Part shown: one piece after another, positions 17,896 through 25,757 of the stretch
Layout: each line of letters starts with the position of its first letter
How positions within the stretch are numbered: the stretch's first letter is position 1
Assembly (NCBI RefSeq): GCF_000308475.2
Contig: NZ_BAFT02000047.1
Coordinates: 1-59,445, forward strand
DNA: 59,445 nucleotides
From: Nocardia brasiliensis NBRC 14402
GTDB taxonomy: Bacteria > Actinomycetota > Actinomycetes > Mycobacteriales > Mycobacteriaceae
Direction: 5' to 3'
Position numbers and translations under genes: made by a program
Notes under the pieces: generated by a model
Databases searched by the model: none
The model's input: only the letters and a program-made list of their open reading frames with translations
What the model was told of the DNA's origin: nothing

Positions 17896-19089
17896 GTGGA
17901 ACCCGGCGCACCGGACCGGCTTCGGGTCGCGATGCTGACTCGGGAATACCCGCCGGAGGTGTACGGCGGTGCCGGGGTGCATGTGACGCAGTTGACTGCG
18001 CAGTTGCGCCGGCTATGCGATGTGACCGTGCACTGTATGGGTGTCGCGCGCACCGATGCCGTGGTGCACCAACCGGATCCGCAGCTCTACGCCGCCAACG
18101 CCGCGCTGCAGATGATGTCGGCGCAGTTGCGCATGGCCGACGCCGCGGGCCAGGTCGACGTCGTGCACTCGCACACCTGGTACAGCGGCCTGGCCGGACA
18201 TCTGGCGGCCACCCTCTACGGCATCCCGCACGTGCTGACCGCGCATTCGCTCGAACCACGGCGGCCGTGGAAGGCCGAGCAACTCGGCGGCGGCTACCGG
18301 CTCTCGTCGTGGTCGGAACGCAATGCGGTGGAGCACGCGGACGCGATCATCGCGGTGAGCGAGGGGATGCGCCACGACGTGCTGGACGCCTACCCGTCCG
18401 TCGACCCCGATCGGGTGCACGTGGTGCACAACGGGATCGACGCGAGCGTCTGGTACCCGGGGCCGGTGGCGGCGGGCGCGCGGCCGGTGCTGGCCGTGCT
18501 CGGCGTGCGGCCCGACCGGCCGATCGTCGCGTTCGTCGGCCGGATCACCCGGCAGAAGGGCGTCGGGCATCTGCTCGCCGCGGCCCGCGATTTCGATCCG
18601 GATATTCAGCTGGTGCTGTGCGCGGGCGCGCCGGACACCAAGGAGCTGGAGGCCGAGACGGCCGCGGCGGTCGAGGAATTGCAGCGGCGGCGCGGCAACG
18701 TCTTCTGGGTGCGCGAGATGCTGCCCACCGAACAGATCCGCCAGATTCTCGCGGCGGCCACGGTGTTCGTCTGCCCGTCGGTGTACGAGCCGCTCGGCAT
18801 CGTCAACCTGGAGGCGATGGCGTGCGCGACCGCGGTCGTCGCCTCCGATGTCGGCGGCATCCCCGAGGTGGTCGCCGACGGCACGACCGGACGCCTGGTG
18901 CACTACGACCCGGCCGCGACCGAGGCCTACGAACAGGCCCTCGCCGCCGCCATCAACGAGGTCGCCGGCGACCCCGTGCTGGCCGCCGAATTCGGCGCGG
19001 CGGGCCGGTCCCGCGCGATCGCCGAATTCGACTGGTCCCATATCGCCACCCGCACCGTCCAGGTCTACGACCAGGTCCGCAAACTCTGA
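17896..19089 (+). CDS. glgM: ADP-glucose-dependent glycosyltransferase GlgM/GlgA (maltose-1-phosphate synthase type)
   Basis: 397 aa from the GTG at 17896, which follows GGGAGGT; a TTG 42 bp upstream is a weaker option. GT-B fold of family GT4: N-terminal domain opens [21 protein letters not shown], the ADP-sugar site includes GRITRQKG and the E-x7-E motif lies in [18 protein letters not shown]. The actinobacterial enzyme of this type (Rv1212c) makes maltose-1-phosphate from ADP-glucose and glucose-1-phosphate for alpha-glucan synthesis by GlgE. Divergent pairing with glgC is conserved from mycobacteria. Confidence 0.92.
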   Translation: MEPGAPDRLRVAMLTREYPPEVYGGAGVHVTQLTAQLRRLCDVTVHCMGVARTDAVVHQPDPQLYAANAALQMMSAQLRMADAAGQVDVVHSHTWYSGLAGHLAATLYGIPHVLTAHSLEPRRPWKAEQLGGGYRLSSWSERNAVEHADAIIAVSEGMRHDVLDAYPSVDPDRVHVVHNGIDASVWYPGPVAAGARPVLAVLGVRPDRPIVAFVGRITRQKGVGHLLAAARDFDPDIQLVLCAGAPDTKELEAETAAAVEELQRRRGNVFWVREMLPTEQIRQILAAATVFVCPSVYEPLGIVNLEAMACATAVVASDVGGIPEVVADGTTGRLVHYDPAATEAYEQALAAAINEVAGDPVLAAEFGAAGRSRAIAEFDWSHIATRTVQVYDQVRKL

Positions 19090-19254
19090 CCTGCCGCGCG
19101 GCCATCCACGGAACCTGCACGCTGCTCCGGCCCCGCATCGAGCGGTGCGAAAAGATCACCCGGCGTGACCGAGAATCCCAGCGTCGCGACCGGGCGCAGG
19201 TGGCAGTGCCCGGGCGGCCGCGAGGCACAGCGTTGCGGGGCGTGCGAGTGGTGA

Positions 19255-20106
19255 CTACATCGGGCGATAGGTGGAGACCAGGACCGAGGCGGTGACTTCG
19301 GTGGGGTCGGGGAGGGTGGCGACGGGGGAGTGTTCCGCGGTGGCGTGGTGTGCGGAGGGCCCCATGCCGACGACGTTCGCTATGTCGGCGTGGCCGAGTT
19401 TCATCGGGTACTCGACCAGCAGGCGGTCGGTGGCGGTGAAATAGCCGGACATCGCGGCGTCGAGTTTGCGGTCCTTGTCCGGATCGACGGTCACCATGGC
19501 GAGCGGGCCGATCAATTCGCCGAGATGGCGCTCGGTGGGAGTGACGACGACGAAGACGCCGTCTCGGGCCAGCACCCGCGCGACCTCCGCCGGGTTGCGC
19601 GGCGCGAACACCGACAGCACCGTGCGCAGGACGCCGTCGCGGACCGGTAACCCACGCCAGGCGTCGGCCAGCACCGCGGCGGCCCGCGGGTGGGCGCGCG
19701 CACAGCGCCGGGCGGCGGGCTTGGCCACGTCCAGCGCGATGCCCCGGGCCGCGGGCATGGCGTCGAGCGCCCCGGCCAGGTAGTAGCCGGTGCCCGCGCC
19801 TACCTCCAGCACCGTGGCGAGCGCATCCTCGTTCGGCTCGATGGCCGCTGCGGTCGCGGCAGCAATCGGCGCGAAATGTCCCCCACCCTGAAAGGCGGCA
19901 CGCGCGTCCAGCATGGTCGCGGTGTCGCCGGTCATTTTGGTCGAGGCGCCCGTCAGCAGGCTGACATAGCCCTGCTTGGCAATGTCGAAACTGTGCCCGT
20001 GTCCGCAACGCAACGCCCGGCCGTGCGCCTCGAGACCGAGCGCGCATTCCGGGCAGGCCAGCAGATCGGCCACCTCATCGAGTGCCTGCTGGTTAGCTGG
20101 TGACAC
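19255..20106 (-). CDS. RlmA-like 23S rRNA (guanine-N1)-methyltransferase
   Basis: 283 aa with a GTG start that overlaps the end of the DUF3117 gene by 14 bp. An N-terminal zinc ribbon (C18, C21, C34, H38) is followed by QGYVSLL and the SAM loop EVGAGTGYY (101-109), then RNPAEVARVL. This matches the RlmA(I)/RlmA(II)-TlrB family that methylates G745 or G748 in 23S rRNA helix 35. G748 methylation gives tylosin resistance in producers; which G is modified here cannot be read. Confidence 0.85.
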   Translation of the reverse strand: MSPANQQALDEVADLLACPECALGLEAHGRALRCGHGHSFDIAKQGYVSLLTGASTKMTGDTATMLDARAAFQGGGHFAPIAAATAAAIEPNEDALATVLEVGAGTGYYLAGALDAMPAARGIALDVAKPAARRCARAHPRAAAVLADAWRGLPVRDGVLRTVLSVFAPRNPAEVARVLARDGVFVVVTPTERHLGELIGPLAMVTVDPDKDRKLDAAMSGYFTATDRLLVEYPMKLGHADIANVVGMGPSAHHATAEHSPVATLPDPTEVTASVLVSTYRPM

Positions 20107-20260
20107 TCTTCAGTTCGTCGCCGAGTGCCGCGGCCTCGTCCGGCGTGAGTTCGACGACCAGACGCCCGCCACCCTCGAGTGGAACCCGCATGACGATTCC
20201 ACGCCCTTCCTTGGTTGCCTCGAGGGGACCGTCCCCGGTACGGGGCTTCATGGCCGCCAT
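20093..20260 (-). CDS. DUF3117 small conserved protein (Rv1211-like)
   Basis: 55 aa: starts MAAMKPRTGDGPLEATKEG, includes GIVMRVPLEGGGRLVVEL and ends DELKSVTS. This is almost the same as the tiny protein next to tagA in mycobacteria, which is why such a short frame is called with confidence. The ATG follows GGAGCAGAGG. The gene lies between tagA and the methyltransferase, with a 14-bp overlap at its 3' end. Function unknown. It is extremely conserved for its size. Confidence 0.92.
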   Translation of the reverse strand: MAAMKPRTGDGPLEATKEGRGIVMRVPLEGGGRLVVELTPDEAAALGDELKSVTS

Positions 20261-20401
20261 CCTCTGCTCCCTCCAGATCTGCGCGATATGCTGCGCACTT
20301 TCTTGGAACTCCAGTTGTCACCAACCAGCGAGCTCGCCGGCATTTGGCGAGCTACACCCGTCCCATTCTTCCCTATCGCGGATGTGGACGGATACCTGAG
20401 T

Positions 20402-21007
20402 TCAAAAAGTGACCGGTCGGCCTGTGTCGGGCACCTCGCTACCGACCCAGCAATCGGCCAGGTGATCATCTACCATCCCGGTCGCCTGCATCAGTGCGTA
20501 GGCGGTGGTCGGGCCGACGAAACGGAACCCTTTCCGCTTCAATTCTTTTGCCAGAGCTACGGATTCGGGTGTGGTGGCGGGCACATCGGCACCCGTCGCG
20601 GGGCGCGGCCGGGGCGGCGGCGCGAACGACCACAGCAGCTTGTCCAGTCCGTTATCGAGTTCCCTGGCAACCCGGGCGTTGCTGATCGCCGCGTCGATCT
20701 TCAACCGGTTGCGGACGATGCCCGGATCGGCGAGCAGCCGGGCCACGTCCGCGTCGCCGAACTCGGCGACGCGCTCGATCGAGAAATCGGCGAACGCCGC
20801 CCGGAACGCGGGCCGCTTGCGCAGGATGGTGATCCAGGACAGCCCCGATTGGAACGCCTCGAGGCACAGCCGCTCGAACAGCGCGTCGTCGCCGTGCAGC
20901 GTCCGGCCCCACTCGTAATCGTGGTAATCGCGATAGAGCTTGGTTTCCAGCGGCCAGGCGCAGCGGACGCGACCGTCGTCCTCGGCCAGCTCGGCGGGGC
21001 TGGTCAT
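20402..21007 (-). CDS. tagA: DNA-3-methyladenine glycosylase I
   Basis: 201 aa from the ATG at 21007, which overlaps the previous stop (ATGA). It removes 3-methyladenine from alkylated DNA. The structural zinc ligands are in place (C16, H29, H182, C186), and ERLCLEAFQSGLSWITIL contains the conserved catalytic-pocket glutamate and tryptophan. YEWGRTLHGDDALFERL and GFRFVGPTTAYALMQATG are the other family signatures. It is translationally coupled to the DivIVA-like gene. Confidence 0.94.
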   Translation of the reverse strand: MTSPAELAEDDGRVRCAWPLETKLYRDYHDYEWGRTLHGDDALFERLCLEAFQSGLSWITILRKRPAFRAAFADFSIERVAEFGDADVARLLADPGIVRNRLKIDAAISNARVARELDNGLDKLLWSFAPPPRPRPATGADVPATTPESVALAKELKRKGFRFVGPTTAYALMQATGMVDDHLADCWVGSEVPDTGRPVTF

Positions 21008-21330
21008 TTCGGCTCGGGCGCGACCGGTGTCTGCCACCGTCCGGTGTTGGCTTGCGCCTCGGCCAGTTGGTGTTGCAATTCATCGATCCGGGCGGCCAGC
21101 CGGGCCAGTGCCCAGTCCACCTCGCCCGTCTTGTAGCCGCGCACCACCTGCTGGAAGCGCAGGGAGCGGACGTCGGCGCCGCTGATGCCCTCGGCGGGCA
21201 GCACGGTCGCGGTGGTCCCCTCCGGCAGCGGGCCCAGCTCCTCGGACCGGCCGAACACCGCACTGGCGAGCAGGAACAGCACCGCGGCCACCAGACCGAC
21301 GATCAACACGTACAGCAGTAACGTGAGCAT
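21004..21330 (-). CDS. DivIVA-like membrane-anchored coiled-coil protein (Rv1209-like)
   Basis: 108 aa. One N-terminal membrane helix (3-24) precedes a short linker and a DivIVA-type segment, where DVRSLRFQQVVRGY and EVDWALARLAARIDELQHQL resemble the F-x-x-x-x-RGY-x-x-x-EVD start of DivIVA coiled coils. In mycobacteria the equivalent gene lies between gpgS and tagA. Here it is next to tagA but 20 kb from gpgS. Probable role at the growing cell pole or septum; inference from the fold. Confidence 0.8.
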   Translation of the reverse strand: MLTLLLYVLIVGLVAAVLFLLASAVFGRSEELGPLPEGTTATVLPAEGISGADVRSLRFQQVVRGYKTGEVDWALARLAARIDELQHQLAEAQANTGRWQTPVAPEPK

Positions 21331-21411
21331 GCCGCAAGCTTATTGGCACCCGCCGACACCCGGCACGCGTCCTCGCGCGGGAATCGGACTTCGCGCTACC
21401 AGGGCCGGTGC

Positions 21412-22548
21412 CTACATATGCCGGGTGGTGTCGATGCCGAGGGACATGCCGGCGAGCCCGCGGCGCCGGACCGCGAGTTTGTCGGCGACCGCGAGCAGCG
21501 CCTTGGCGGCGGGGGTCTCCGGATCGCGCAGCACGATCGGGTTGCCTTCGTCGCCGGCTTCCCGCACGCCCTGCTCGATCGGGATCTGACCGAGCAGCGG
21601 CACCTCGGCGCCGACCGCGCGGGTCAGCCGCTCGGCGACCACCTGTCCGCCGCCGGCGCCGTAGAGCTCCATCCGGCTGCCGTCGGGCAGATCGAGCCAG
21701 GACATGTTCTCCACCACGCCGGCGATCCGCTGCCTGGTCTGCAACGCGATCGCGCCCGCGCGCTCGGCCACCTCGGCGGCCGCGATCTGCGGGGTGGTGA
21801 CGACCAGGATCTCCGCGCCGGGGATCAGCTGGGCGATCGAGATGGCGATATCGCCGGTGCCGGGCGGCAGGTCGAGCAGCAGCACGTCCAGATCGCCCCA
21901 GAACACGTCGGCGAGGAACTGCTGCAGCGCCCGGTGCAGCATCGGGCCGCGCCACACCACGGGCGTGTTGCCCTTGGTGAATTGCGCGATCGAGATCATC
22001 TTCACGCCGTGCGCCTGCGGCGGCATGATCATCTTCTCGACCTGGGTCGGGCGGGCGTCGGTGCCGAGCATGCGCGGGATCGAGTGCCCGTAGATGTCCG
22101 CGTCGAGCACGCCGACCGAGAGGCCGCGGGCGGCCATGGCGGCGGCGAGATTGACTGTGACGCTCGACTTCCCGACCCCGCCCTTACCGGACGCGACGGC
22201 GTACACCCTGGTCAGCGAACCGGGCTGGGCGAAGGGGATGACCGGGTCGGCCGAGTCGCCGCGCAGCTGCTTGCGCAGATTGGTGCGCTGCTCGTCGTTC
22301 ATCACGTCGAGCTCGACGGTGACCGCACCGACCCCGGCGACATCGGCGACCGCCCTGGTGACCCGCTGCGTGATCTCGGTGCGCAGCGGGCAGCCCGCCG
22401 TGGTCAGGTAGATCTCGACATGGACGTTGCTGTCGCTGCCGATCGCGATGCTCTTCACCATGCCCAGTTCGGTGATCGGCTTGCGGATCTCCGGATCGTC
22501 GACCTTCGCGAGGGCGCCCCGCACATCCGATTCCGTAACTACTGGCAT
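21412..22548 (-). CDS. mrp: Mrp/ApbC family P-loop iron-sulfur carrier-type ATPase
   Basis: 378 aa. An N-terminal DUF59/MIP18 domain (1-90, with AGCPLRTEI) is followed by a MinD-like ATPase with GKGGVGKSS (121-129) and DADIYGHSIPRML. Family members load or carry Fe-S clusters. The CxxC pair usually found after ENMS is missing: the sequence there is ENMSWLDLPDGSRMELYG, with no cysteine. I recall the mycobacterial Mrp also lacking it. The C-terminal LAGMSLGIDTTRHM is typical of actinobacterial Mrp. Confidence 0.92.
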   Translation of the reverse strand: MPVVTESDVRGALAKVDDPEIRKPITELGMVKSIAIGSDSNVHVEIYLTTAGCPLRTEITQRVTRAVADVAGVGAVTVELDVMNDEQRTNLRKQLRGDSADPVIPFAQPGSLTRVYAVASGKGGVGKSSVTVNLAAAMAARGLSVGVLDADIYGHSIPRMLGTDARPTQVEKMIMPPQAHGVKMISIAQFTKGNTPVVWRGPMLHRALQQFLADVFWGDLDVLLLDLPPGTGDIAISIAQLIPGAEILVVTTPQIAAAEVAERAGAIALQTRQRIAGVVENMSWLDLPDGSRMELYGAGGGQVVAERLTRAVGAEVPLLGQIPIEQGVREAGDEGNPIVLRDPETPAAKALLAVADKLAVRRRGLAGMSLGIDTTRHM

Positions 22549-22567
22549 GGCAGGAATTTTAGGCGTG

Positions 22568-23419
22568 TCAAATTTTGGGCAGATCCCCGGGCCGGGGTGC
22601 GACGCCGTTGGCGTAGGAGGTCTCCCAGGCCATGACGTTCGCGACGTAGGCCATCGAGTTGTTGTAGCGCAGGATCGCCTTGGACTGCTGAGACAGGTCG
22701 CGCATGTTCAAACCGCCGTCGCACAGGTACTTTCCGGCAGTCAGCGCCGCGTCGAAGAGGTTCTGCGGATCGGCGATGCCGTCGCCGTTGCCGTCGGCCG
22801 CGTAGTGCTTCCACGTCTGCGGCAGGAACTGCATCGGCCCGATCGCGCGGTCGTATCCGGCCAGGCCGTCCAGCTCGCCGTCGTCGGAATCGCGAATCAC
22901 GTTGTTGCCGTAGAGCGATCCGTCGAGCACGGGCCCGTAGACCGGGGCGAGCGAATTGCCGTCGCCGTCGGCCTTGCCGCCGTAGTCGTGAGTGGACTCG
23001 ACCCGCCCGATGCCGGCCAGCATGGTCCACGGCATATTGCACGTGGGGTTCTCGGCGCCGAGCACCCGCTCGGCGTTCTGGTAGGCGGCGACCGCGATGC
23101 CCGGCACGCCCATCGGCCCGGCGGGCAGCTCCGCCTTCTGCCTACCTTCCGGCAGCGCAACGGTTTTCACGATCGGCGGCGGTGCCACCCGCTGCTGCGC
23201 CATGGCGTGCATGACGAATTCGATCGGCTCCTCGCCGGGCTTGGCGCCCAGCGCGTTCTCATCCCCCGGGAGCTGCTGGACCGCCGCGGCGGCATGAGTC
23301 CCATTTCCCACATCGGACGCGGCGCCGACGGCCGTGAGGCCAGCGGGAACCAAACCGGTAAGAGCAAGAACCGAACTGCGCCGGATGGTGACAGTCGGTG
23401 GTTTTCGGTGACGCCCCAC
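22568..23419 (-). CDS. Secreted/membrane-anchored lytic transglycosylase (SLT-type), copy 1
   Basis: 283 aa from a GTG at 23419 preceded by GGAGGG; a TTG 18 bp upstream is possible but has no ribosome-binding site. After RRSS and an uncleaved or signal helix (about 17-35), the catalytic domain has MLAGIGRVESTHDYGG with the catalytic glutamate at about 141. It continues with YGPVLDGSL, AIGPMQFLPQTW and DGNGDGIADPQNLFDAALTAG, the actinobacterial peptidoglycan-cleaving family (Rv1230c-like). It opens murein strands during growth. A second homolog follows upstream on the same strand. Confidence 0.92.
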   Translation of the reverse strand: MGRHRKPPTVTIRRSSVLALTGLVPAGLTAVGAASDVGNGTHAAAAVQQLPGDENALGAKPGEEPIEFVMHAMAQQRVAPPPIVKTVALPEGRQKAELPAGPMGVPGIAVAAYQNAERVLGAENPTCNMPWTMLAGIGRVESTHDYGGKADGDGNSLAPVYGPVLDGSLYGNNVIRDSDDGELDGLAGYDRAIGPMQFLPQTWKHYAADGNGDGIADPQNLFDAALTAGKYLCDGGLNMRDLSQQSKAILRYNNSMAYVANVMAWETSYANGVAPRPGDLPKI

Positions 23420-23498
23420 TGTGCGGTGACCCTCCAATGGCTCGTGTGAGCCCTTCGTGATCTGACGAAGAGAAGGCTACCGCATTCGAGACCTGTTT

Positions 23499-23514
23499 GT
23501 TACTCCTTCGTGAC
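23499..23514 (-). promoter_or_regulatory. Candidate MtrA-type box upstream of transglycosylase copy 1
   Basis: On the minus strand GTCAC and GTAAC form a direct repeat with starts 11 bp apart (GTCAC-N6-GTAAC), in the 113-bp space between the two transglycosylase genes. This is the spacing and wording of MtrA response-regulator sites, and MtrA controls peptidoglycan hydrolases in actinobacteria. Match by eye only. Confidence 0.4.
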
Positions 23515-23532
23515 CTGTCCCGATGTGTATTT

Positions 23533-25017
23533 TCAGCCCTGGGGGGCAGGCAACGGGATCACGACACCGAACGGCAGCGTGATGCCGGGCGGCTGGGTCG
23601 GCGCGGCCGCGGGGGCCGGCGCGGGCGGCGGGTCACCCGCGACCGTGGGCGCGGACTCGACCGCGACCGTGGGCGCCGAATCCGGCCCCGGCTGGGCCTG
23701 CTCGGGCGCTTGCACCTGCTGCTGCGGCGCCTGGGTCTGCTGCTGGGCCTCCGGGCCGACGGGCGGCGTCGTGCAGACCGGTGCGACCGGCGCGACGGCC
23801 CGTTCCGGATGCGCCGGGTCCGCGGCCGGATCCGGGAGCGCCGGATCCTTGGGTGCCGCCACGCCCGCGCCGAAGGTCTGCTCGGGCGCGCCGGGCACCG
23901 CGACGGTCGGGGCCGGGTCGCCCGGGCGCGGCATCGGCGCCGGAACGGTCACCGGGTCGCAGGGGTTGAGTGGCTTCGGCGGCGGCGGGCAGAAGATGCC
24001 GCAGGGGATCGGGGGCAGGCCGGGGATGTTGATCATCACCTCGGTCGGCGTCGGCGCGGCCGGGGTGGTGGCGGTGGTTTCCGGGGCCGAGCGCGGCGAC
24101 GTGTAGGTCACCTTCGTGGTGTCGACGGCCTGCATGTCCGCCACCTGGATCGGGGCGCTGCCCGGCGGGATGATGTCGGGGGCGATGGTCACCTGGGTCG
24201 GCGAGCCGCCGGTGCGGTACGCCGCCGCCCAGCTGAGCACGTTCGCCGCGTAGGCGGTCGAGTTGTTGTAGCGCAGCACGGCGCGCAGTTCCTGCGCCTG
24301 GTCGCGCAGGTCGAGCCCGCCGGAGCACAGATACTTGGCCGCGCCGAGCGCGGCGTCGAAGACATTGTTGGGATCGGAGACGCCGTCACCGTTGCCGTCG
24401 GCCGCGTACTGGGCCCAGGTGCCGGGAAGGAACTGCATGGGTCCGACCGCGCGCACGTAACCGCCGCTGGCGGCCTTGATGATCTCGTTGCCGGGCAGGG
24501 TGCCGTCCAGCGCAGGCCCGTAGATCGGGGTGACCGTGGTGCCCGCGGCATCGGTGCACCCGCCGCCGGCGTGACCCGATTCGATCCGGCCGATGCCCGC
24601 CAGCAGGCTCCAGGAAACCCCGCAACCAGGGGTCGAGGATTCCATCGCGAGCTCGGCGTTGCGGTACGCGGCGAGCACGATCTCCGGGATGCCGAGCGCC
24701 CCGCCGACCAGTGGGAGCGAGATCTCCTGCAGCGGGATCGTCCCGGCGAACGGCGCGGTGCCGTTGGCGGATGGTGTCATAGCTCGAAGTTTGCGGGGAA
24801 CGTCCTGGGTGACCGGAAGCAGGCCGACTGTCCGAGACAGACCGGTCTGGCTTGCGCTGTCCGAGCTACCGGAATTTGCTGGGTTTGTGGACGCGGCCAA
24901 CAAAGCCTCGGGAGCTTTGGGCGTGGTGCTCGAGGTGGCGAGGTTGGAGGCCGAGCCACTGGCTACAAGACCAGCGACGACCAGGGCCGAGACGGTTATC
25001 GGGGTAGAAATTCGCAT
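23533..25017 (-). CDS. Lytic transglycosylase with long Pro-rich C-terminus, copy 2
   Basis: 494 aa. Residues 1-24 are a signal peptide or anchor. The catalytic domain (about 100-275) repeats all copy-1 motifs: LLAGIGRIESGHAGGG with E146, YGPALDGTLPG, AVGPMQFLPGTW, DGNGDGVSDPNNVFDAALGAAKYL. Residues from about 305 are disordered and rich in Pro, Ala, Thr and Gln, with a QQQTQAPQQQVQAP run; this tail could span the cell wall. Copies 1 and 2 are clear tandem paralogs and probably differ in wall location rather than chemistry. Confidence 0.92.
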   Translation of the reverse strand: MRISTPITVSALVVAGLVASGSASNLATSSTTPKAPEALLAASTNPANSGSSDSASQTGLSRTVGLLPVTQDVPRKLRAMTPSANGTAPFAGTIPLQEISLPLVGGALGIPEIVLAAYRNAELAMESSTPGCGVSWSLLAGIGRIESGHAGGGCTDAAGTTVTPIYGPALDGTLPGNEIIKAASGGYVRAVGPMQFLPGTWAQYAADGNGDGVSDPNNVFDAALGAAKYLCSGGLDLRDQAQELRAVLRYNNSTAYAANVLSWAAAYRTGGSPTQVTIAPDIIPPGSAPIQVADMQAVDTTKVTYTSPRSAPETTATTPAAPTPTEVMINIPGLPPIPCGIFCPPPPKPLNPCDPVTVPAPMPRPGDPAPTVAVPGAPEQTFGAGVAAPKDPALPDPAADPAHPERAVAPVAPVCTTPPVGPEAQQQTQAPQQQVQAPEQAQPGPDSAPTVAVESAPTVAGDPPPAPAPAAAPTQPPGITLPFGVVIPLPAPQG

Positions 25018-25146
25018 TCGGCCACACCAATCCTCTACGTCGTGGAAGCGGCGTCGGTGGGGTGCCCGCGAGGGTCGGATGCCCGTCCTCGCCCAGTCCC
25101 TGGCCTGCCGCCGCTCAGGACAACGCTGTCCAGGTTACCCACCAGT

Positions 25147-25181
25147 CAGGTAGTTGTTCGCATTTCCAGCAGGTAGTTGTT
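25147..25181 (-). repeat. Two 12-bp direct repeats upstream of transglycosylase copy 2
   Basis: CAGGTAGTTGTT (plus strand) occurs at 25147-25158 and again at 25170-25181, a 23-bp period or about two helical turns. The pair lies 130-165 bp upstream of the copy-2 start, in a 176-bp gap. It looks like a two-site operator. Confidence 0.5.
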
Positions 25182-25193
25182 ACGTAATGCCGG

Positions 25194-25757
25194 TCAATCG
25201 TCAGCTACAGGCGGCGAAACCGGGATCGGAGCCTGCTTTCGGGCGGAGTTTTTCTTGCGTCTAGGCTTCTCGGCGCCTGCGCCTTCGATCCGATCGAGTA
25301 TCTCCTTCAGCTCCTCCAATTCCCTGCGCAGATAGTCGCGAGTCGCCACTTCGCCCACCGCGATCCGCAGCGCGGCGAGTTCGCGGGCGAGAAATTCGGT
25401 GTCCGCCTTGGTCTGCGCGGCCCGCATCCGGTCTTCCTCCAGCGAGACCCGATCTCGATTGTCCTGCCGGTTCTGCGCCAGCAGGATCAACGGCGCGGCG
25501 TAGGCCGCCTGGGTCGAGAACGCCAGATTCAACAGAATGAACGGATACGGATCCCAGCGCAACGCGATGACCGAAACATTCAACACGATCCAAACAATTA
25601 CGACGATCGTCTGAATGGCCAGGTAGCGGCCGGTGCCGAGGAAGCGGGCGACGCGTTCGCTGCTGCGCGCGAGCGCCTCGGCGTCCCAGTCGATCCGGAA
25701 CCGGCCCTCGACCGGCGTCTCCAGCCGTTGCCGGGCGCCGCCGGGTTTTTCACTCAT
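25194..25757 (-). CDS. DUF1003 membrane protein (Rv1231c-like)
   Basis: 187 aa. The DUF1003 core has RVARFLGTGRYL, a first hydrophobic helix (about 46-66), then DPYPFILLNLAFSTQAAYAAPLILLAQNRQ with the second helix and the QNRQ end that marks the family. A charged coiled-coil-like region (about 103-165) and a Lys/Arg-rich tail follow. Function unknown. It overlaps the MgtE-N/CBS gene by 8 bp (ATGAGTGA), an arrangement shared with mycobacteria. Confidence 0.9.
   Translation of the reverse strand: MSEKPGGARQRLETPVEGRFRIDWDAEALARSSERVARFLGTGRYLAIQTIVVIVWIVLNVSVIALRWDPYPFILLNLAFSTQAAYAAPLILLAQNRQDNRDRVSLEEDRMRAAQTKADTEFLARELAALRIAVGEVATRDYLRRELEELKEILDRIEGAGAEKPRRKKNSARKQAPIPVSPPVADD

Noticed and set aside
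25018..25146. Possible ydaO/c-di-AMP riboswitch before transglycosylase copy 2
   Set aside because: Words such as CATCCGACCCTCGCGGGC look vaguely similar, but the paired core could not be assembled. A covariance-model scan would decide.
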